From contig DATMRW010000023.1 of NCBI GenBank assembly GCA_035565775.1, forward strand, positions 62,001 to 126,000: DNA of 64,000 bases. The letters run 5' to 3'. The stretch is from PRO6 sp035565775 (GTDB lineage Bacteria; Pseudomonadota; Alphaproteobacteria; Rhizobiales; Xanthobacteraceae). How positions within the stretch are numbered: the stretch's first letter is position 1; every line of letters starts with the position of its first letter. The translations under genes were made by a program, and so were the position numbers. Of this stretch, positions 45,150-54,528 are shown in pieces. The notes beneath the pieces are model-generated. The model saw nothing but the letters and a program-made list of their open reading frames with translations, had not been told where the DNA came from and did not search any database.

Positions 45150-46049
45150 ATGCGCTACGACTTCGGCACAAATTCGTGGACGCGAGTCATCCCAGCGGTG
45201 GAGGTTGCGGTCGGAGCGGGCGCGAAGGACCCCGGTTGCCGCGACGGGCCCGCCGGATTTCGGCAACAGGTGGAAGAAGCTTTGCGTGCGCGCGGCGTCA
45301 CGCTGTCGTGGTGTTCCATGCCGCAGAGCCCGCGCGAAGCTGCTGCGCCGCCGTTGGACGAGGTGGCGACCACGGCGCGCTGGACCGCTCGCGTCACCAT
45401 GGGACTCGCCGCTGAGGGCGAGCGTTTTCTTGTCATCGGCGGCGATCATTCCTGTGCCATCGGCACATGGAGCGGCGTTGCCGATACGCTGCGGCCCTCG
45501 GGCACGCTCGGCCTGATCTGGATCGACGCCCACATGGATATGCATGTTCCGGAGACCACCCATAGCGGCGCGATCAACGGAATGCCAGTTGCAGCGTTGC
45601 TCGGTTACGGCGCACCGCAACTGACTTCAGTTGCGAATAGTGGCGTACCGATCGATCCGCGCCACCTATGCCTGATCGGCACGCGCAGTTTCGAGCCGGA
45701 GGAGGCCGCATTCGCGCAGCGCCACGGCGTCCGAGTCATTGACATGCTGGAAGTGCGGCGGCGCGGCGTCGAGGCGGTTCTTGCCGAGGCGCATGCGATC
45801 GCCGGGCGCGGCAGTGCCGGTTATGGCGTGTCGCTCGACCTCGATGCATTCGATCCGACCGACGCGCCCGGTGTCGGCACGCCGGAGCCGGGCGGCATTC
45901 GCGCGGCGGATTTTCTCGCGCCGTGGAGCGCGCTCGTCAGATCATCGGCCTGCGTGGGCATCGAGATCGTCGAATACAACCCGACGCACGATCGTGCTGC
46001 ACGCACCGCCCGGCTGATGCAGGAGCTGGTGCTGGCGTGGGCGGGCTGA
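45150..46049 (+). CDS. Arginase/agmatinase-family ureohydrolase
   Basis: A 299-residue dimanganese hydrolase. All metal motifs are present: GGDHSCAIGTW, IDAHMDMH and SLDLDAFDPTDAPGVGTPEPGG. The length and SLDLDAFDP form favour arginase (L-arginine to ornithine plus urea) over agmatinase. No ornithine or urea genes adjoin. Start MRYDFGTNSW at 45150 is a common family N-terminus. Confidence 0.88.
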   Translation: MRYDFGTNSWTRVIPAVEVAVGAGAKDPGCRDGPAGFRQQVEEALRARGVTLSWCSMPQSPREAAAPPLDEVATTARWTARVTMGLAAEGERFLVIGGDHSCAIGTWSGVADTLRPSGTLGLIWIDAHMDMHVPETTHSGAINGMPVAALLGYGAPQLTSVANSGVPIDPRHLCLIGTRSFEPEEAAFAQRHGVRVIDMLEVRRRGVEAVLAEAHAIAGRGSAGYGVSLDLDAFDPTDAPGVGTPEPGGIRAADFLAPWSALVRSSACVGIEIVEYNPTHDRAARTARLMQELVLAWAG

Positions 46050-46188
46050 AGAGGCGCAGATCACTGGGGTGATCCGCCGCGGCGGCGTTGCGCCGAAACT
46101 GTTGCGCCTTGAGTGACGGCATCGCACTCTCTCGCGCCCTGTGTCAGATCAAGCAGAACGCGGTTCGGACTATGGCAGCGTCTAGGCG

Positions 46189-47679
46189 TCAACGCATGCT
46201 CACCTGACCTTCGGGAGGCAGAGGCAAATCTGGAAAGGTTGTTTCCCACCCGCCGCCGAGCGCCTTGAACAGCTGCACGAGATTCAATGAGACGTTCGTT
46301 GTGCTCGTGGCATACTGCTGCTCTGCCTGGAGCAGCGACCTCTGGGCGTCGAGCACAGTCAGGAAGTCCGCAACACCATCGGTATAGCGCGCACGGGCCA
46401 AGTCGAGTGCTTGACGCGAATGATCGGTCTGTGCCTTCAGGCGGCCGCGCCGTTGTCGTTCGAGGCGATGGGCAATGAGGGCGTTGACCACTTCGTGCCA
46501 GGCTTGCAGCACCGTCTTGTGATAGTTGATGGCTGCTTCCTGCTGTTGTGCCTCGCGGAGTTTGAGCGTGTTCTTCAGCCGTCCCCCTGCGAAGATCGGC
46601 AGCGTCACGCTTGGCCCCACCATGTATTGCAGCGAGCCGGCCGTAAAGAGGTTGTTGGTGTGGAGCGAGTCAAAGCCGACGGTGCCGTTGAGTTGCACTG
46701 TCGGATAGAATGAGCCGACGGCAACCCCGATATTGGCGATCGCGGCATGCAGCTGTGCTTCAGCCACGCGAATATCTGGCCGTCGGCGCGCGAGTTCGGA
46801 TGGAATGCCGAGGGGGACGCGCGGCGGCGCCGGCGGCACGGACCTCGGACGACCAAGTTCGGTCTTCAGGGCCCTGGGCGGCTGGTCCAGCAGCAAGCTG
46901 AGGGCATTGATGTATTGCGACTCCTGCTGCTCCAATGCCGGAATCTGGGCGCGGATGCTCTCGACCTGCGCTGCGGCATTCTCGACATCGAGTGCGTTCT
47001 GGAAACCCCTTTCCTGACGTTCCCGTGTGAGCTGCAGGATGTCGCGGGCGATTTTCAGATTGTCGTTTGCGATCTTGATCTGGGTCTGGACGCCGCGCAG
47101 CTGAATGTAGTCGCGCGCCAGCTCCGCAAGGCTAGAGACGAGGGCGTCGCGGCGCTGGTCGGCGGCCTGATCGACCTGCGCGTCGGAAGCTTCCACCTGC
47201 CGGCGAACGCGGCCCCAGAGGTCGAGCTCCCAAGAGGCGTCGAACCCGACATTGTACTCGTTGATCGGAAATATCGAGATGGTCTGGCCGGGCGCAAGAA
47301 GGCCGCTCAGCAGGCTGAGGACACCGTTCTCGCTGTAGAGCTCGCGTTGGTATTTAGCGTTGCCGTTCACCGAGGGAAACAGGGCTGCGGCTGTGACGCC
47401 CCGCTGAAAGCGGCTTTGCGCGAGGCGGACGGTCGCGGTCCGAACGTCAAGATTGGCGGCGGCGATGCGGCTCGCGAGCCCGGTCAGGATCGGGTCGCGG
47501 AAGGCGGCCCACCATGCCGGGTCCGTCGGCGGCGGCAGGTTTCTGTCGGCAGCCGCAACGCCACTGTCGCCCATGAACGAGGTCGCCGGCAGCTGCGGAT
47601 TCGGCGGCACGAAATCGGGCCCCACCATGCATCCGACGAGAAACAGTGGCGCCCCCAGTGTCGCAATGGTCCGCCACAT
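46189..47679 (-). CDS. Outer-membrane efflux lipoprotein, OprM/NodT family
   Basis: A 496-residue outer-membrane channel of the TolC fold. A lipobox LVGC lies at residues 14-17 after a short signal. WWAAFRDPILTGL and two repeated helical-barrel halves (DASWELDLWGRVRRQVEASD, RRPDIRVAEAQLHAAIANIG) mark it. It is the last gene of an emrA-emrB-oprM type operon, 14 bp after emrB, so it forms the outer-membrane exit of that pump. Confidence 0.92.
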   Translation of the reverse strand: MWRTIATLGAPLFLVGCMVGPDFVPPNPQLPATSFMGDSGVAAADRNLPPPTDPAWWAAFRDPILTGLASRIAAANLDVRTATVRLAQSRFQRGVTAAALFPSVNGNAKYQRELYSENGVLSLLSGLLAPGQTISIFPINEYNVGFDASWELDLWGRVRRQVEASDAQVDQAADQRRDALVSSLAELARDYIQLRGVQTQIKIANDNLKIARDILQLTRERQERGFQNALDVENAAAQVESIRAQIPALEQQESQYINALSLLLDQPPRALKTELGRPRSVPPAPPRVPLGIPSELARRRPDIRVAEAQLHAAIANIGVAVGSFYPTVQLNGTVGFDSLHTNNLFTAGSLQYMVGPSVTLPIFAGGRLKNTLKLREAQQQEAAINYHKTVLQAWHEVVNALIAHRLERQRRGRLKAQTDHSRQALDLARARYTDGVADFLTVLDAQRSLLQAEQQYATSTTNVSLNLVQLFKALGGGWETTFPDLPLPPEGQVSMR

Positions 47680-47692
47680 GCACGTCCCCCAA

Positions 47693-49282
47693 TCAGTGCG
47701 TTCCGCCCGGCCTGCCGCCGCTCTTTGTCGGCGACAGAAGGAAACAGAAAGGAACTACGAAGAATGCGACAATCGAACAATATAAAAATACGTCCGAGTA
47801 AGCCAGGACGGTTGCCTGCAGCCGGAACGCCTGAAAAATCCTGCCGACAGCGAGATCATGCGCCGTGCCGCCAACATGACCCATTGCCAGAAGCGCCTGT
47901 TCGTAGTTGGCGATCAGCGCTTGAAAGGGCTGGTGGAACGGGTTCGTCCATTGCGAAAGGTAGGTCTGGTGGATCTGAGAACGCTGCGTCACCACGGCAG
48001 TGGCGAGGGAAATGCCGATGGAGCCGAAAACATTTCTGAACATGGCGAAGAGCGCGGTGGCGTCGCCGTTGAGTTCGCGGGGCAGGGTGAGATAGGCGAC
48101 TGCGCTGATCGGAACGAAGAGGAAGGCGAGCGCCGCAGTCTGGAATACTCGCATCATGACCAAGGTGCGGAAGTCGATGTTGGGAACGAGGCCGCTCGAA
48201 AACAAGAGCGCGAAACCCATGATCAAAAATCCGGTCGCGATGATGTAGCGCGTCTGTACCACCGGCAAAAGCCTGCCGACGATCGGTATCAGCAAGATAA
48301 CTGCTACGCCTCCCGGGGATAGAACAAGCCCGGCCCACGTCGCGGTATACATGAGGGTCTGTTGAGCGAACTGGGGAATGATCACGGCGCTCGCATACAG
48401 GATCGCGCCCGTCGCTCCGATCATCATGCAACCTGCGGAGAAATTCCGGTCCTTGAAAACAGCAAGATTGACGATCGGCTTCTTGGCGATGAGGAGCCAG
48501 CCGATCGCGCTGAGAATTCCGAGGAAGGCCAGCAGCGCCATCAGCCGGATGAAGTTTGAGTTGAACCAGTCAGCGTCTTCGCCGCGGTCCATCATCACCT
48601 GCAGGCTGCCAAGGCCAATGGTGATGAGCGCAAGGCCGATATAGTCGATACCGCGGCTCGGCTTGTTCTTCTCCCAGGGCGGATCCTCAACCAGCACCGA
48701 CACGAGGAAAACGGCAATGATGCCCACCGGCACGTTGATGAAGAAGATCCAGCGCCATGACGCCTCGTCGGTGATGTAGCCGCCGAGCGTCGGCCCCAGC
48801 ACAGGCGCGACGACGGTGGCGATCGCGGCGACGCCGAAAGCGGCGCCACGCCTCGCCGGCGGAAATGTGTCGAGGATGATCGCTTGCTGATTGGGTTGCA
48901 GCCCGCCGCCGAAGAAGCCTTGGGCCAGCCGAAACACGATCAGTTGAGCGAGGCTGCCCGATATGCCGCAAAGGAACGAGCAGACCGTGAACATTCCAAT
49001 GCAAATGAGGAAATAGCGCTTGCGGCCGAGCATGTCGCCGAGCCAGCCGGAGATCGTCAGCACGATGCCGTTGGCGACAAGATAGGATGTCAGCGCCCAG
49101 GTCGCCTCGTCGCTGCTCGACGACAGGCTGCCGGCAATATGGGGCAGCGCGACGTTGACGATCGTCGTGTCGAGAATTTCCATGAAGGCCGCGAGCGTGA
49201 CGACGACGGCGATGAGCCAGGGATTGGCGCGGGGTTTCCAGCCGATCCCGGCGGTGGGTGCTGTGGTCTCGGCGATGCTCAT
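47693..49282 (-). CDS. DHA2-family (EmrB/QacA type) MFS efflux transporter
   Basis: A 529-residue, 14-TM drug:proton antiporter. Family marks are LDTTIVNVALPHIAGSL, WALTSYLVANGIVLTISGWL, GRKRYFLICIGMFTVCSFLC and GPTLGGYITDEASWRWIFFI. Start overlaps the emrA stop by 4 bp (ATGA). With the EmrA and OprM-like partners it is a tripartite pump for hydrophobic or aromatic compounds. Confidence 0.95.
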   Translation of the reverse strand: MSIAETTAPTAGIGWKPRANPWLIAVVVTLAAFMEILDTTIVNVALPHIAGSLSSSSDEATWALTSYLVANGIVLTISGWLGDMLGRKRYFLICIGMFTVCSFLCGISGSLAQLIVFRLAQGFFGGGLQPNQQAIILDTFPPARRGAAFGVAAIATVVAPVLGPTLGGYITDEASWRWIFFINVPVGIIAVFLVSVLVEDPPWEKNKPSRGIDYIGLALITIGLGSLQVMMDRGEDADWFNSNFIRLMALLAFLGILSAIGWLLIAKKPIVNLAVFKDRNFSAGCMMIGATGAILYASAVIIPQFAQQTLMYTATWAGLVLSPGGVAVILLIPIVGRLLPVVQTRYIIATGFLIMGFALLFSSGLVPNIDFRTLVMMRVFQTAALAFLFVPISAVAYLTLPRELNGDATALFAMFRNVFGSIGISLATAVVTQRSQIHQTYLSQWTNPFHQPFQALIANYEQALLAMGHVGGTAHDLAVGRIFQAFRLQATVLAYSDVFLYCSIVAFFVVPFCFLLSPTKSGGRPGGTH

Positions 49283-50457
49283 CGGACCGTCACCGTTGGT
49301 TCGACCGAAATGCCGAGCGGCAACGGGACATTCGGGTCGAGGCCGCTATCGATGACGATCTTGACCGGAACGCGCTGCACCACCTTGACGAAGTTTCCCG
49401 TTGCATTCTCCGGCGGGAAGGCGGTGAATTTTGAGCCCGAACCGAGCTGGATGCTGTCGACATGTCCGCGCACATCCAGCGCCGGATAGGCATCGATCCT
49501 GATCCTGACCGGCTGGCCCGGCCGCATGTCGCTGAGCTGCGTTTCCTTGAAGTTGGCGGTAACCCATACCTCCGGCGCAACGATCGAAAATATCTGCTGG
49601 CCGGCGGTCACATAGGTTCCGACCTCGACATTGCGTTTGGTGATCCAGCCGCTCTGTGGAGCGCGGACGACGGTCCATGACAGGTTGAGTTTGGCCTGAT
49701 TGAGTCGGGCCTGCGCCTGCTCGACCTGGCCCTTGAGCTGACTGACCTGCGCATCGGTTTCGCCGATGCGCTGCGGAACCGGCGAGTTCTGCACGACCTG
49801 TGCCTTGGCGAGCATGACCTGCGCCTCCGCCTGTCTGAGCGCGGCGTTTGCTGCATCGATATCCTGTTGGGATGTCGCCCGCTTCGTCAGGCTCATCTGC
49901 CGATTATAGTCGGCCTGGGCTTTGTCGAGGTTGGCGTTCGCGTTCGCGAGCTGTGCTTGCGCCTGCTCGAGTTGGGCGGGGAAGTTTTTGCGGGCGATCT
50001 CGGCGCCGAGCTGCTGGCCTGCATGCTGGCTCTTCGCCGTCACCAACATTCCTTCGGCTTGGTCGCGATCGTTGGTGTATTGGCGCGGATCGATGTGGAC
50101 GAGCGGTTGGCCCTTGGTCACGAACTGGTTGTCGGTGACGTCGAGTGAGACGACCACGCCGGACACCTGCGGCGCTATCGTTATAGCGCGGCCGTCCGTA
50201 TAGGCATCGTCGGTGCTCTCGATGTTGCGGTTCGCCAGCCAGTAGTAGACGCCGCCGAGGATCAGGAGCGCGATGACAACAAGGCCGATGATGATGACCC
50301 ACGGCTGTCGCCTTTTTCGGCCGGCCTCGTCGTTGTCCTGGTCGAGGGTTTCGACCTCGTCAGTCTTCTCTGGAATCCTTTCGGGCTTCGGCTGATGTTC
50401 GCCTTGTTCGGCGTGCAGTGCGTCATCGACGTTTTGATCGATCGAGCTATCGGACAT
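49279..50457 (-). CDS. EmrA/HlyD-family membrane-fusion protein
   Basis: A 392-residue periplasmic adaptor. An acidic cytosolic tail (1-50) precedes one TM helix (VIIIGLVVIALLILGGVYYW), then a biotinyl-lipoyl-like fold (DDAYTDGRAITIAPQVSGVV), a long Ala/Gln coiled-coil hairpin, and APQSGWITKRNVEVGTYV. It links EmrB to the outer-membrane channel. First gene of the operon; no regulator adjoins it. Confidence 0.93.
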   Translation of the reverse strand: MSDSSIDQNVDDALHAEQGEHQPKPERIPEKTDEVETLDQDNDEAGRKRRQPWVIIIGLVVIALLILGGVYYWLANRNIESTDDAYTDGRAITIAPQVSGVVVSLDVTDNQFVTKGQPLVHIDPRQYTNDRDQAEGMLVTAKSQHAGQQLGAEIARKNFPAQLEQAQAQLANANANLDKAQADYNRQMSLTKRATSQQDIDAANAALRQAEAQVMLAKAQVVQNSPVPQRIGETDAQVSQLKGQVEQAQARLNQAKLNLSWTVVRAPQSGWITKRNVEVGTYVTAGQQIFSIVAPEVWVTANFKETQLSDMRPGQPVRIRIDAYPALDVRGHVDSIQLGSGSKFTAFPPENATGNFVKVVQRVPVKIVIDSGLDPNVPLPLGISVEPTVTVR

Positions 50458-51050
50458 GGCTAGCCGCTCAGTGGTCGATGCCCCCGCGTCTGCCCGCCGC
50501 CGTCGAAGAACGCGACGGAAACGAAACCGTATCCATCATACCGCAATTTCGCAAGCGAGCGCGGCGGGTCCGTGTTCCACTCAGGGACCGACAGTGTTCA
50601 TTGCCGGGTGGATGTGTGGCCCGGGTTCCATCCCAACTGGCTGGCAGCCGCGAGCTCGCCTTCGACAGCCTGGCGATCAGCAGCAAGAGCTGCATGGCCG
50701 CGACCATGGTGATCGCCTAGTTGGTGGTGCGGACGGGGGCGCCAGACCGATGGCCTCAACGATGAGAGACTCGCACCGCGTCGATCGTGTTGATCAGCAG
50801 CGGAAAGGCGCAGCCGTAGGCGATCGGTTTGCCCCGGCGATTGCCGGCTGCATTGGGCCTTCGGATCGATGTAGTCAGGTGCCTTGACTATAATCGTAAG
50901 GGTACATTACTATGTGCGGATCGGGAGGAAACGTGTGCCTGCAGGCAATGCCGTCCGCGTTCGCGGAACTTGCGGTGGACGGCGTTCCCGCCATGCTCTT
51001 CGCAGAACGCAGCCGGAGCTCACTCTGTCACCATCTGAGGAAATTTCGCG
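50458..51050. other. Gene-free stretch between efflux operon and flavin monooxygenase
   Basis: 593 bp in which I find no credible gene on either strand. Open frames here have neither ribosome sites nor family-like sequence; the region may hold a decayed gene beyond recognition. The promoter of the monooxygenase lies in its right part. Confidence 0.4.
50884..50913 (+). promoter_or_regulatory. Candidate sigma70 promoter with a short dyad
   Basis: TTGACT (-35), 18 bp, TACTAT (-10). Within the spacer, GTAA-N7-TTAC forms a small dyad that could be an operator for the MarR protein encoded downstream. It is 140 bp before the monooxygenase start. Confidence 0.35.
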
Positions 51051-52259
51051 ATGAAGATTGCCATAGCAGGCGCTGGCATTGGCGGCCTGGCAGCCTCGCT
51101 GTGCCTGCATGAAAAGGGGCACGAGGTTCAGGTTTTCGAAGCGGTCGAGACGCTGCAGCCTCTCGGCGTCGGCATCAACGTGATGCCCCATGCATCCGGC
51201 GTGCTGCATGGCCTGGGCCTCGGCGATGCGCTGGACGAGATGGCGATCCGCACCCGCGCAATCGAATATCGCACGCGCTTCGGTCATCTGATCCAGTCCG
51301 ATCCTCGCTGCGTCGAGGCCGGGTTCGAGTATCCGCAATATTCGATGCATCGGGGCGAGTTGCAGTTCCTGCTGCTCGATGAGGTGAGGGCGCGTCTCGG
51401 CGAAGGCGCGGTCATGGCCGGCAGGATGGTGAGCGGCTTTACCCAGAATGAGAGCGGCGTGCGGGTCAGCTTTGCCGAGGGTGCAGCCTTTGATGCCGAC
51501 CTGCTGATCGGCGCGGATGGTTTCCGCTCAAAAGTGCGCCAGCAGCTCCATCCTGACGAAGGGCCCGCCCACTACGAGGGCACGATGATGTGGCGCGGCG
51601 CCAATCTGCAGGCTCCGTTTGCCGATGGCCGCACCATGTTCATTGCCGGCGACCACAATGTGAAGTTCGTCTGCTATCCGATCAGCGCCCGCGCGGGGCA
51701 GGAAGGCAAGGCGCTGATCAACTGGGTGGCCGAGGTTCGCCATGACCAGCCGAGAGCGGCCGAGGAAGCCGACTGGACGCGCGAGGGCGACCGGGACTTT
51801 ATCGCGGAGTTCTTGGGTTTCCAGATGCCGGATATCGACATCCCGGCGCTCCTGAACAGCACGCAGACCATCACGCAATATCCGATGATCGATCGCGATC
51901 CGCTGCCTTGGTGGACGCAAGGGCGGGTGGCGCTGCTCGGCGATGCCGCCCATCCGATGTACCCGATGGGCGCGAACGGCGCGTCGCAGGCGATTATCGA
52001 TGCGCGCGTACTGGCCGATGCGCTGGCTGAGCAGCCGGGGCCGGAGGGGCTTCTCGCTTATGAGGCGGTGCGCCGCCCGGTCACGACAAACGTCGTTCTG
52101 AACAACCGCAAGTCGGGCCCCGAGCGCGTCCTCGACATTGCGGCCGCCCGCGTCAAGGGACCGGAGGATCGCATCGAGGACCTGATCTCGCCGGCGGAAC
52201 TGGAGGAAGTGGCAGCCAGTTATCGGCAGGTCGCCGGCTTCCTGAAGAAGGCGGTCTAG
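51051..52259 (+). CDS. FAD-dependent monooxygenase, PhzS/aromatic-hydroxylase type
   Basis: A 402-residue class A flavin hydroxylase. It has the dinucleotide fold GAGIGGLAAS at 7-16, the DG motif LLIGADGFRSKVR, and the FAD/ribityl motif ALLGDAAHPMYPMGANGASQ. The RVLDI and YRQVAGF end is like the PhzS branch. It inserts oxygen into an aromatic ring using NAD(P)H. Immediately downstream are the remains of a maleylacetate reductase gene, suggesting a hydroxybenzoate/resorcinol-type pathway once encoded here. Confidence 0.9.
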   Translation: MKIAIAGAGIGGLAASLCLHEKGHEVQVFEAVETLQPLGVGINVMPHASGVLHGLGLGDALDEMAIRTRAIEYRTRFGHLIQSDPRCVEAGFEYPQYSMHRGELQFLLLDEVRARLGEGAVMAGRMVSGFTQNESGVRVSFAEGAAFDADLLIGADGFRSKVRQQLHPDEGPAHYEGTMMWRGANLQAPFADGRTMFIAGDHNVKFVCYPISARAGQEGKALINWVAEVRHDQPRAAEEADWTREGDRDFIAEFLGFQMPDIDIPALLNSTQTITQYPMIDRDPLPWWTQGRVALLGDAAHPMYPMGANGASQAIIDARVLADALAEQPGPEGLLAYEAVRRPVTTNVVLNNRKSGPERVLDIAAARVKGPEDRIEDLISPAELEEVAASYRQVAGFLKKAV

Positions 52260-52262
52260 GCC

Positions 52263-52697
52263 ATGTACACGTTCCATGCCGGCTTCGAGCCCGGACAGCC
52301 GCCGGTGCGGGTGCGCATCGGCGCGGACCTCCGCCGCGAGGTCGGCGCCGAGATGGCGCCGCTGGGATTGTCCCGTGCGCTCGCCCAAGGTCCAGCCCGA
52401 AGTGGTGCTTTATGATCCCGAGTTGGTCGCGACGCTGCCTGCAAAGCTGACCGTGACCAGCGGCCTGAATGCCCTGGCGCATGCGGTCGAGGCGCTCTAT
52501 GCGCGGGACGCCAATCCGCTGTCCAGCCAGCTGGCGCTCGGCGGCATTCGTGCCTTCAAGGATGGCTTGCCGAAACCGATCTCGACCGGGCGGCCGATCT
52601 CGTGGTCAAACAGCCCGAATGGAATCCGCGTTCCATCGAGCGTGAGAGCATCCGCGCGCTGCTGCAGCGCGCATGGGAAGGAGCGCGCCCCGAATAG
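52263..52697 (+). pseudogene. Maleylacetate reductase pseudogene with two internal deletions
   Basis: Three pieces of one iron-alcohol-dehydrogenase-like gene, each in another frame. From ATG 52263: MYTFHAGFEP and RVRIGADLRREVGAEMAPLG, the N-terminus. At about 52380 it jumps to PEVVLYDPELVATLP and LTVTSGLNALAHAVEALYA (middle of the family). Near 52565 it jumps to ETDLDRAADLVV and QPEWNPRSIERESIRALLQR, the C-terminus with its natural stop. The missing parts include the NAD-binding loop and the iron-binding His residues. Normal length is about 350 residues; this encodes at most 144. The start is 3 bp after the monooxygenase stop, so they were one operon. Confidence 0.85.
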
Positions 52698-52812
52698 GTC
52701 GGCAGACATTCTTTCCGTTTGCGCGCGTCCAGCGGACGTCGCGGCGCATCGGAAAGGACGGCCGCTCGTGCGTCGCCACGAAAAAAGTTCAAAGAACACC
52801 GAAGGAGACAAC

Positions 52813-52997
52813 ATGGCAGGCTATTTCACGGTCCCCGGCGCCCAGCTTCCGAAGGGAGCGTTCCTTCAGACCTCGCACCCTTGCAGAACCTGTTTGTGAT
52901 CGGCGCATTGCCGGCGCTCGTTGCAACAGCGGCGATGTGGGGCGTGATGCGGCGCGCCGAGGCGCGTGCGACGCCAGCCACAGAGCCCGCGACCTGA
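52813..52997 (+). pseudogene. Transporter gene remnant: start fused near C-terminal end
   Basis: A perfect ribosome site (AAGGAGACAAC) leads to ATG 52813 and MAGYFTVPGAQLPKGAFLQ, then within 60 bases a different frame reads PLQNLFVIGALPALVATAAM and WGVMRRAEAR to a stop at 52997. The latter matches the last TM helix and tail of aromatic-acid MFS carriers (AAHS type). About 12 helices are missing. The N-terminal fragment I do not recognise. It looks like the same kind of internal-deletion event as in the preceding gene. Confidence 0.6.
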
Positions 52998-53127
52998 CCA
53001 ATCGTCGGACGCCGGCCATGCGCGCAGGAACCGGCGCGCATGGTCGCGACTTTGCCGAAGCTTACACTTTATGGCACCTAGGGCGGATCGCATGTCAGAT
53101 TCGTTCGCCTGTCCCGGGAGCCTGCCA

Positions 53128-53676
53128 ATGTCCTTGAAACGAAAGCCAGGACCTGCGGCCCGGCAAGCCCCCCGGAAGCGCTTGTCGTCCGCCGAGCTGG
53201 AGACGAAGCAGCGCGCCGCGCACTCCGTCGGCACGGACCAGTGGCGCCATGACAATATCGGCCGCCTTCTCAACAACGCGGTTCGCCGTTTCGAAAATCG
53301 CGTGCTCGAGCTGATGGCTGTCGCCGGATACGCGGATGCGCGGCTTTCGCATATCAATCTGACGAGGAATCTTGACGGAGAGGGGACGCGCCTCACCGAG
53401 CTCGCCAGCCGCGCCGAGATGACCAAGCAGGCCATGGGCGAACTGGTGGACCAATGCGCAGAAATCGGCCTCGTTGAGCGGATCGTCGATCCGGCGGACA
53501 AGCGGGCCAGGATCGTGAAATTCACCTCGCTCGGGCGTGAGTGGCTGGATTCGTTTCGCAAGGCGGTCGATCAGGCGGAGCGCGAGATGCGGGACGAGAT
53601 CGGCAGAACCCGCCATGACGGGGTGCGCGATGCGCTCAAGACGTACGGATCGAAGCACGATACCCTGGCAAGATAG
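53128..53676 (+). CDS. MarR-family transcriptional regulator
   Basis: A 182-residue regulator: basic leader (MSLKRKPGPAARQAPRK), then a winged HTH (DNIGRLLNNAVRRFENRVLE, GTRLTELASRAEMTKQAMGE, VERIVDPADKRARIVKFTSL). GGGAG precedes the start by 7 nt; an ATG 36 bp upstream is possible. It probably controlled the adjacent monooxygenase/maleylacetate reductase set; MarR proteins answer phenolic ligands. Confidence 0.85.
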   Translation: MSLKRKPGPAARQAPRKRLSSAELETKQRAAHSVGTDQWRHDNIGRLLNNAVRRFENRVLELMAVAGYADARLSHINLTRNLDGEGTRLTELASRAEMTKQAMGELVDQCAEIGLVERIVDPADKRARIVKFTSLGREWLDSFRKAVDQAEREMRDEIGRTRHDGVRDALKTYGSKHDTLAR

Positions 53677-53730
53677 CCGCAGGATTTGTCTCGCGACTTC
53701 ACAGCAAAGCCCGACGTCGGCCGGACCGCA

Positions 53731-54528
53731 TCACTTGCCATTTCCGAGGTCGAACCAGAACGTTGCGTTGAAGAGGTCGGCATCGGCCTGATCGGACGAG
53801 GCCGATGGTGCGACCCGATGATCGACGACGAGAAGATGCGGCCCCGTTTTCATGATGGGCACCGCCGCGACGCCCTCGGCATCGGTCGTGAAGCGTGGAA
53901 TGTCCTTTTCGGGAACCGGCGTCGCGCCGTCCCCGCGCTCGATCTCGGCGCCGGGCAGCGGCTTGCCGCGGAACAGAAGCCGCAGGCGAAGGCTCTGCCC
54001 CGGCTTCACGGCCGACGGGTCGGACAGCGGGACAAGCTCAAGATCGTGGCCGAGCACGGTCGGCCATGGCGCGTTCGGCCCGGTGACTGCTTTGGCGAAT
54101 TTTCCAGACCAAACGCTTTCGTTCGCATCCGGTATCAGTCGGCGCGTGGCGTTGCGGAACGTGCCGTCCGTGGTCTTGGCCCAAAAACCATTGTCGTAGC
54201 GCGCCGCAAGCAGGGCCGAGCCGTTGTCGCCGATCGGTCGCGTCTCGATGACGTAGACCCCCTTGCGCTGAACCATGGAGAGGCCATCGCGCAGCGATGT
54301 TTTGCCATCCGGCCTGATCATCACAAGATCGATGACCTTGTCCGCGACCGGAGGCGGGCGGTCATCGGGATGGCCGTAGTTGATGACGACCCTGCGCTGG
54401 GCGGCATCGCCGGAAAGCGCCAGCCAGAGATCGTGCGCGGATGCGGCGTTCGGTGACAGCGTCGCCCCGATCACCGCAGTCGCCCATGCAAGCCTGCGCA
54501 AACTGAACCTGTGCGATGCGTTGGTCAT
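53731..54528 (-). CDS. DUF4198-domain periplasmic protein
   Basis: A 265-residue secreted protein. Signal peptide to about 32 (ending NAASA), then HDLWLALSG, a mark of DUF4198, and FRGKPLPGAEIERGD, FTTDAEGVAAVPIMKTG. DUF4198 includes NikK, a periplasmic nickel-binding component, and many members sit with TonB receptors. Its ATG overlaps the TonB-receptor stop (ATGA). A role in metal uptake is an inference from context. Confidence 0.82.
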   Translation of the reverse strand: MTNASHRFSLRRLAWATAVIGATLSPNAASAHDLWLALSGDAAQRRVVINYGHPDDRPPPVADKVIDLVMIRPDGKTSLRDGLSMVQRKGVYVIETRPIGDNGSALLAARYDNGFWAKTTDGTFRNATRRLIPDANESVWSGKFAKAVTGPNAPWPTVLGHDLELVPLSDPSAVKPGQSLRLRLLFRGKPLPGAEIERGDGATPVPEKDIPRFTTDAEGVAAVPIMKTGPHLLVVDHRVAPSASSDQADADLFNATFWFDLGNGK

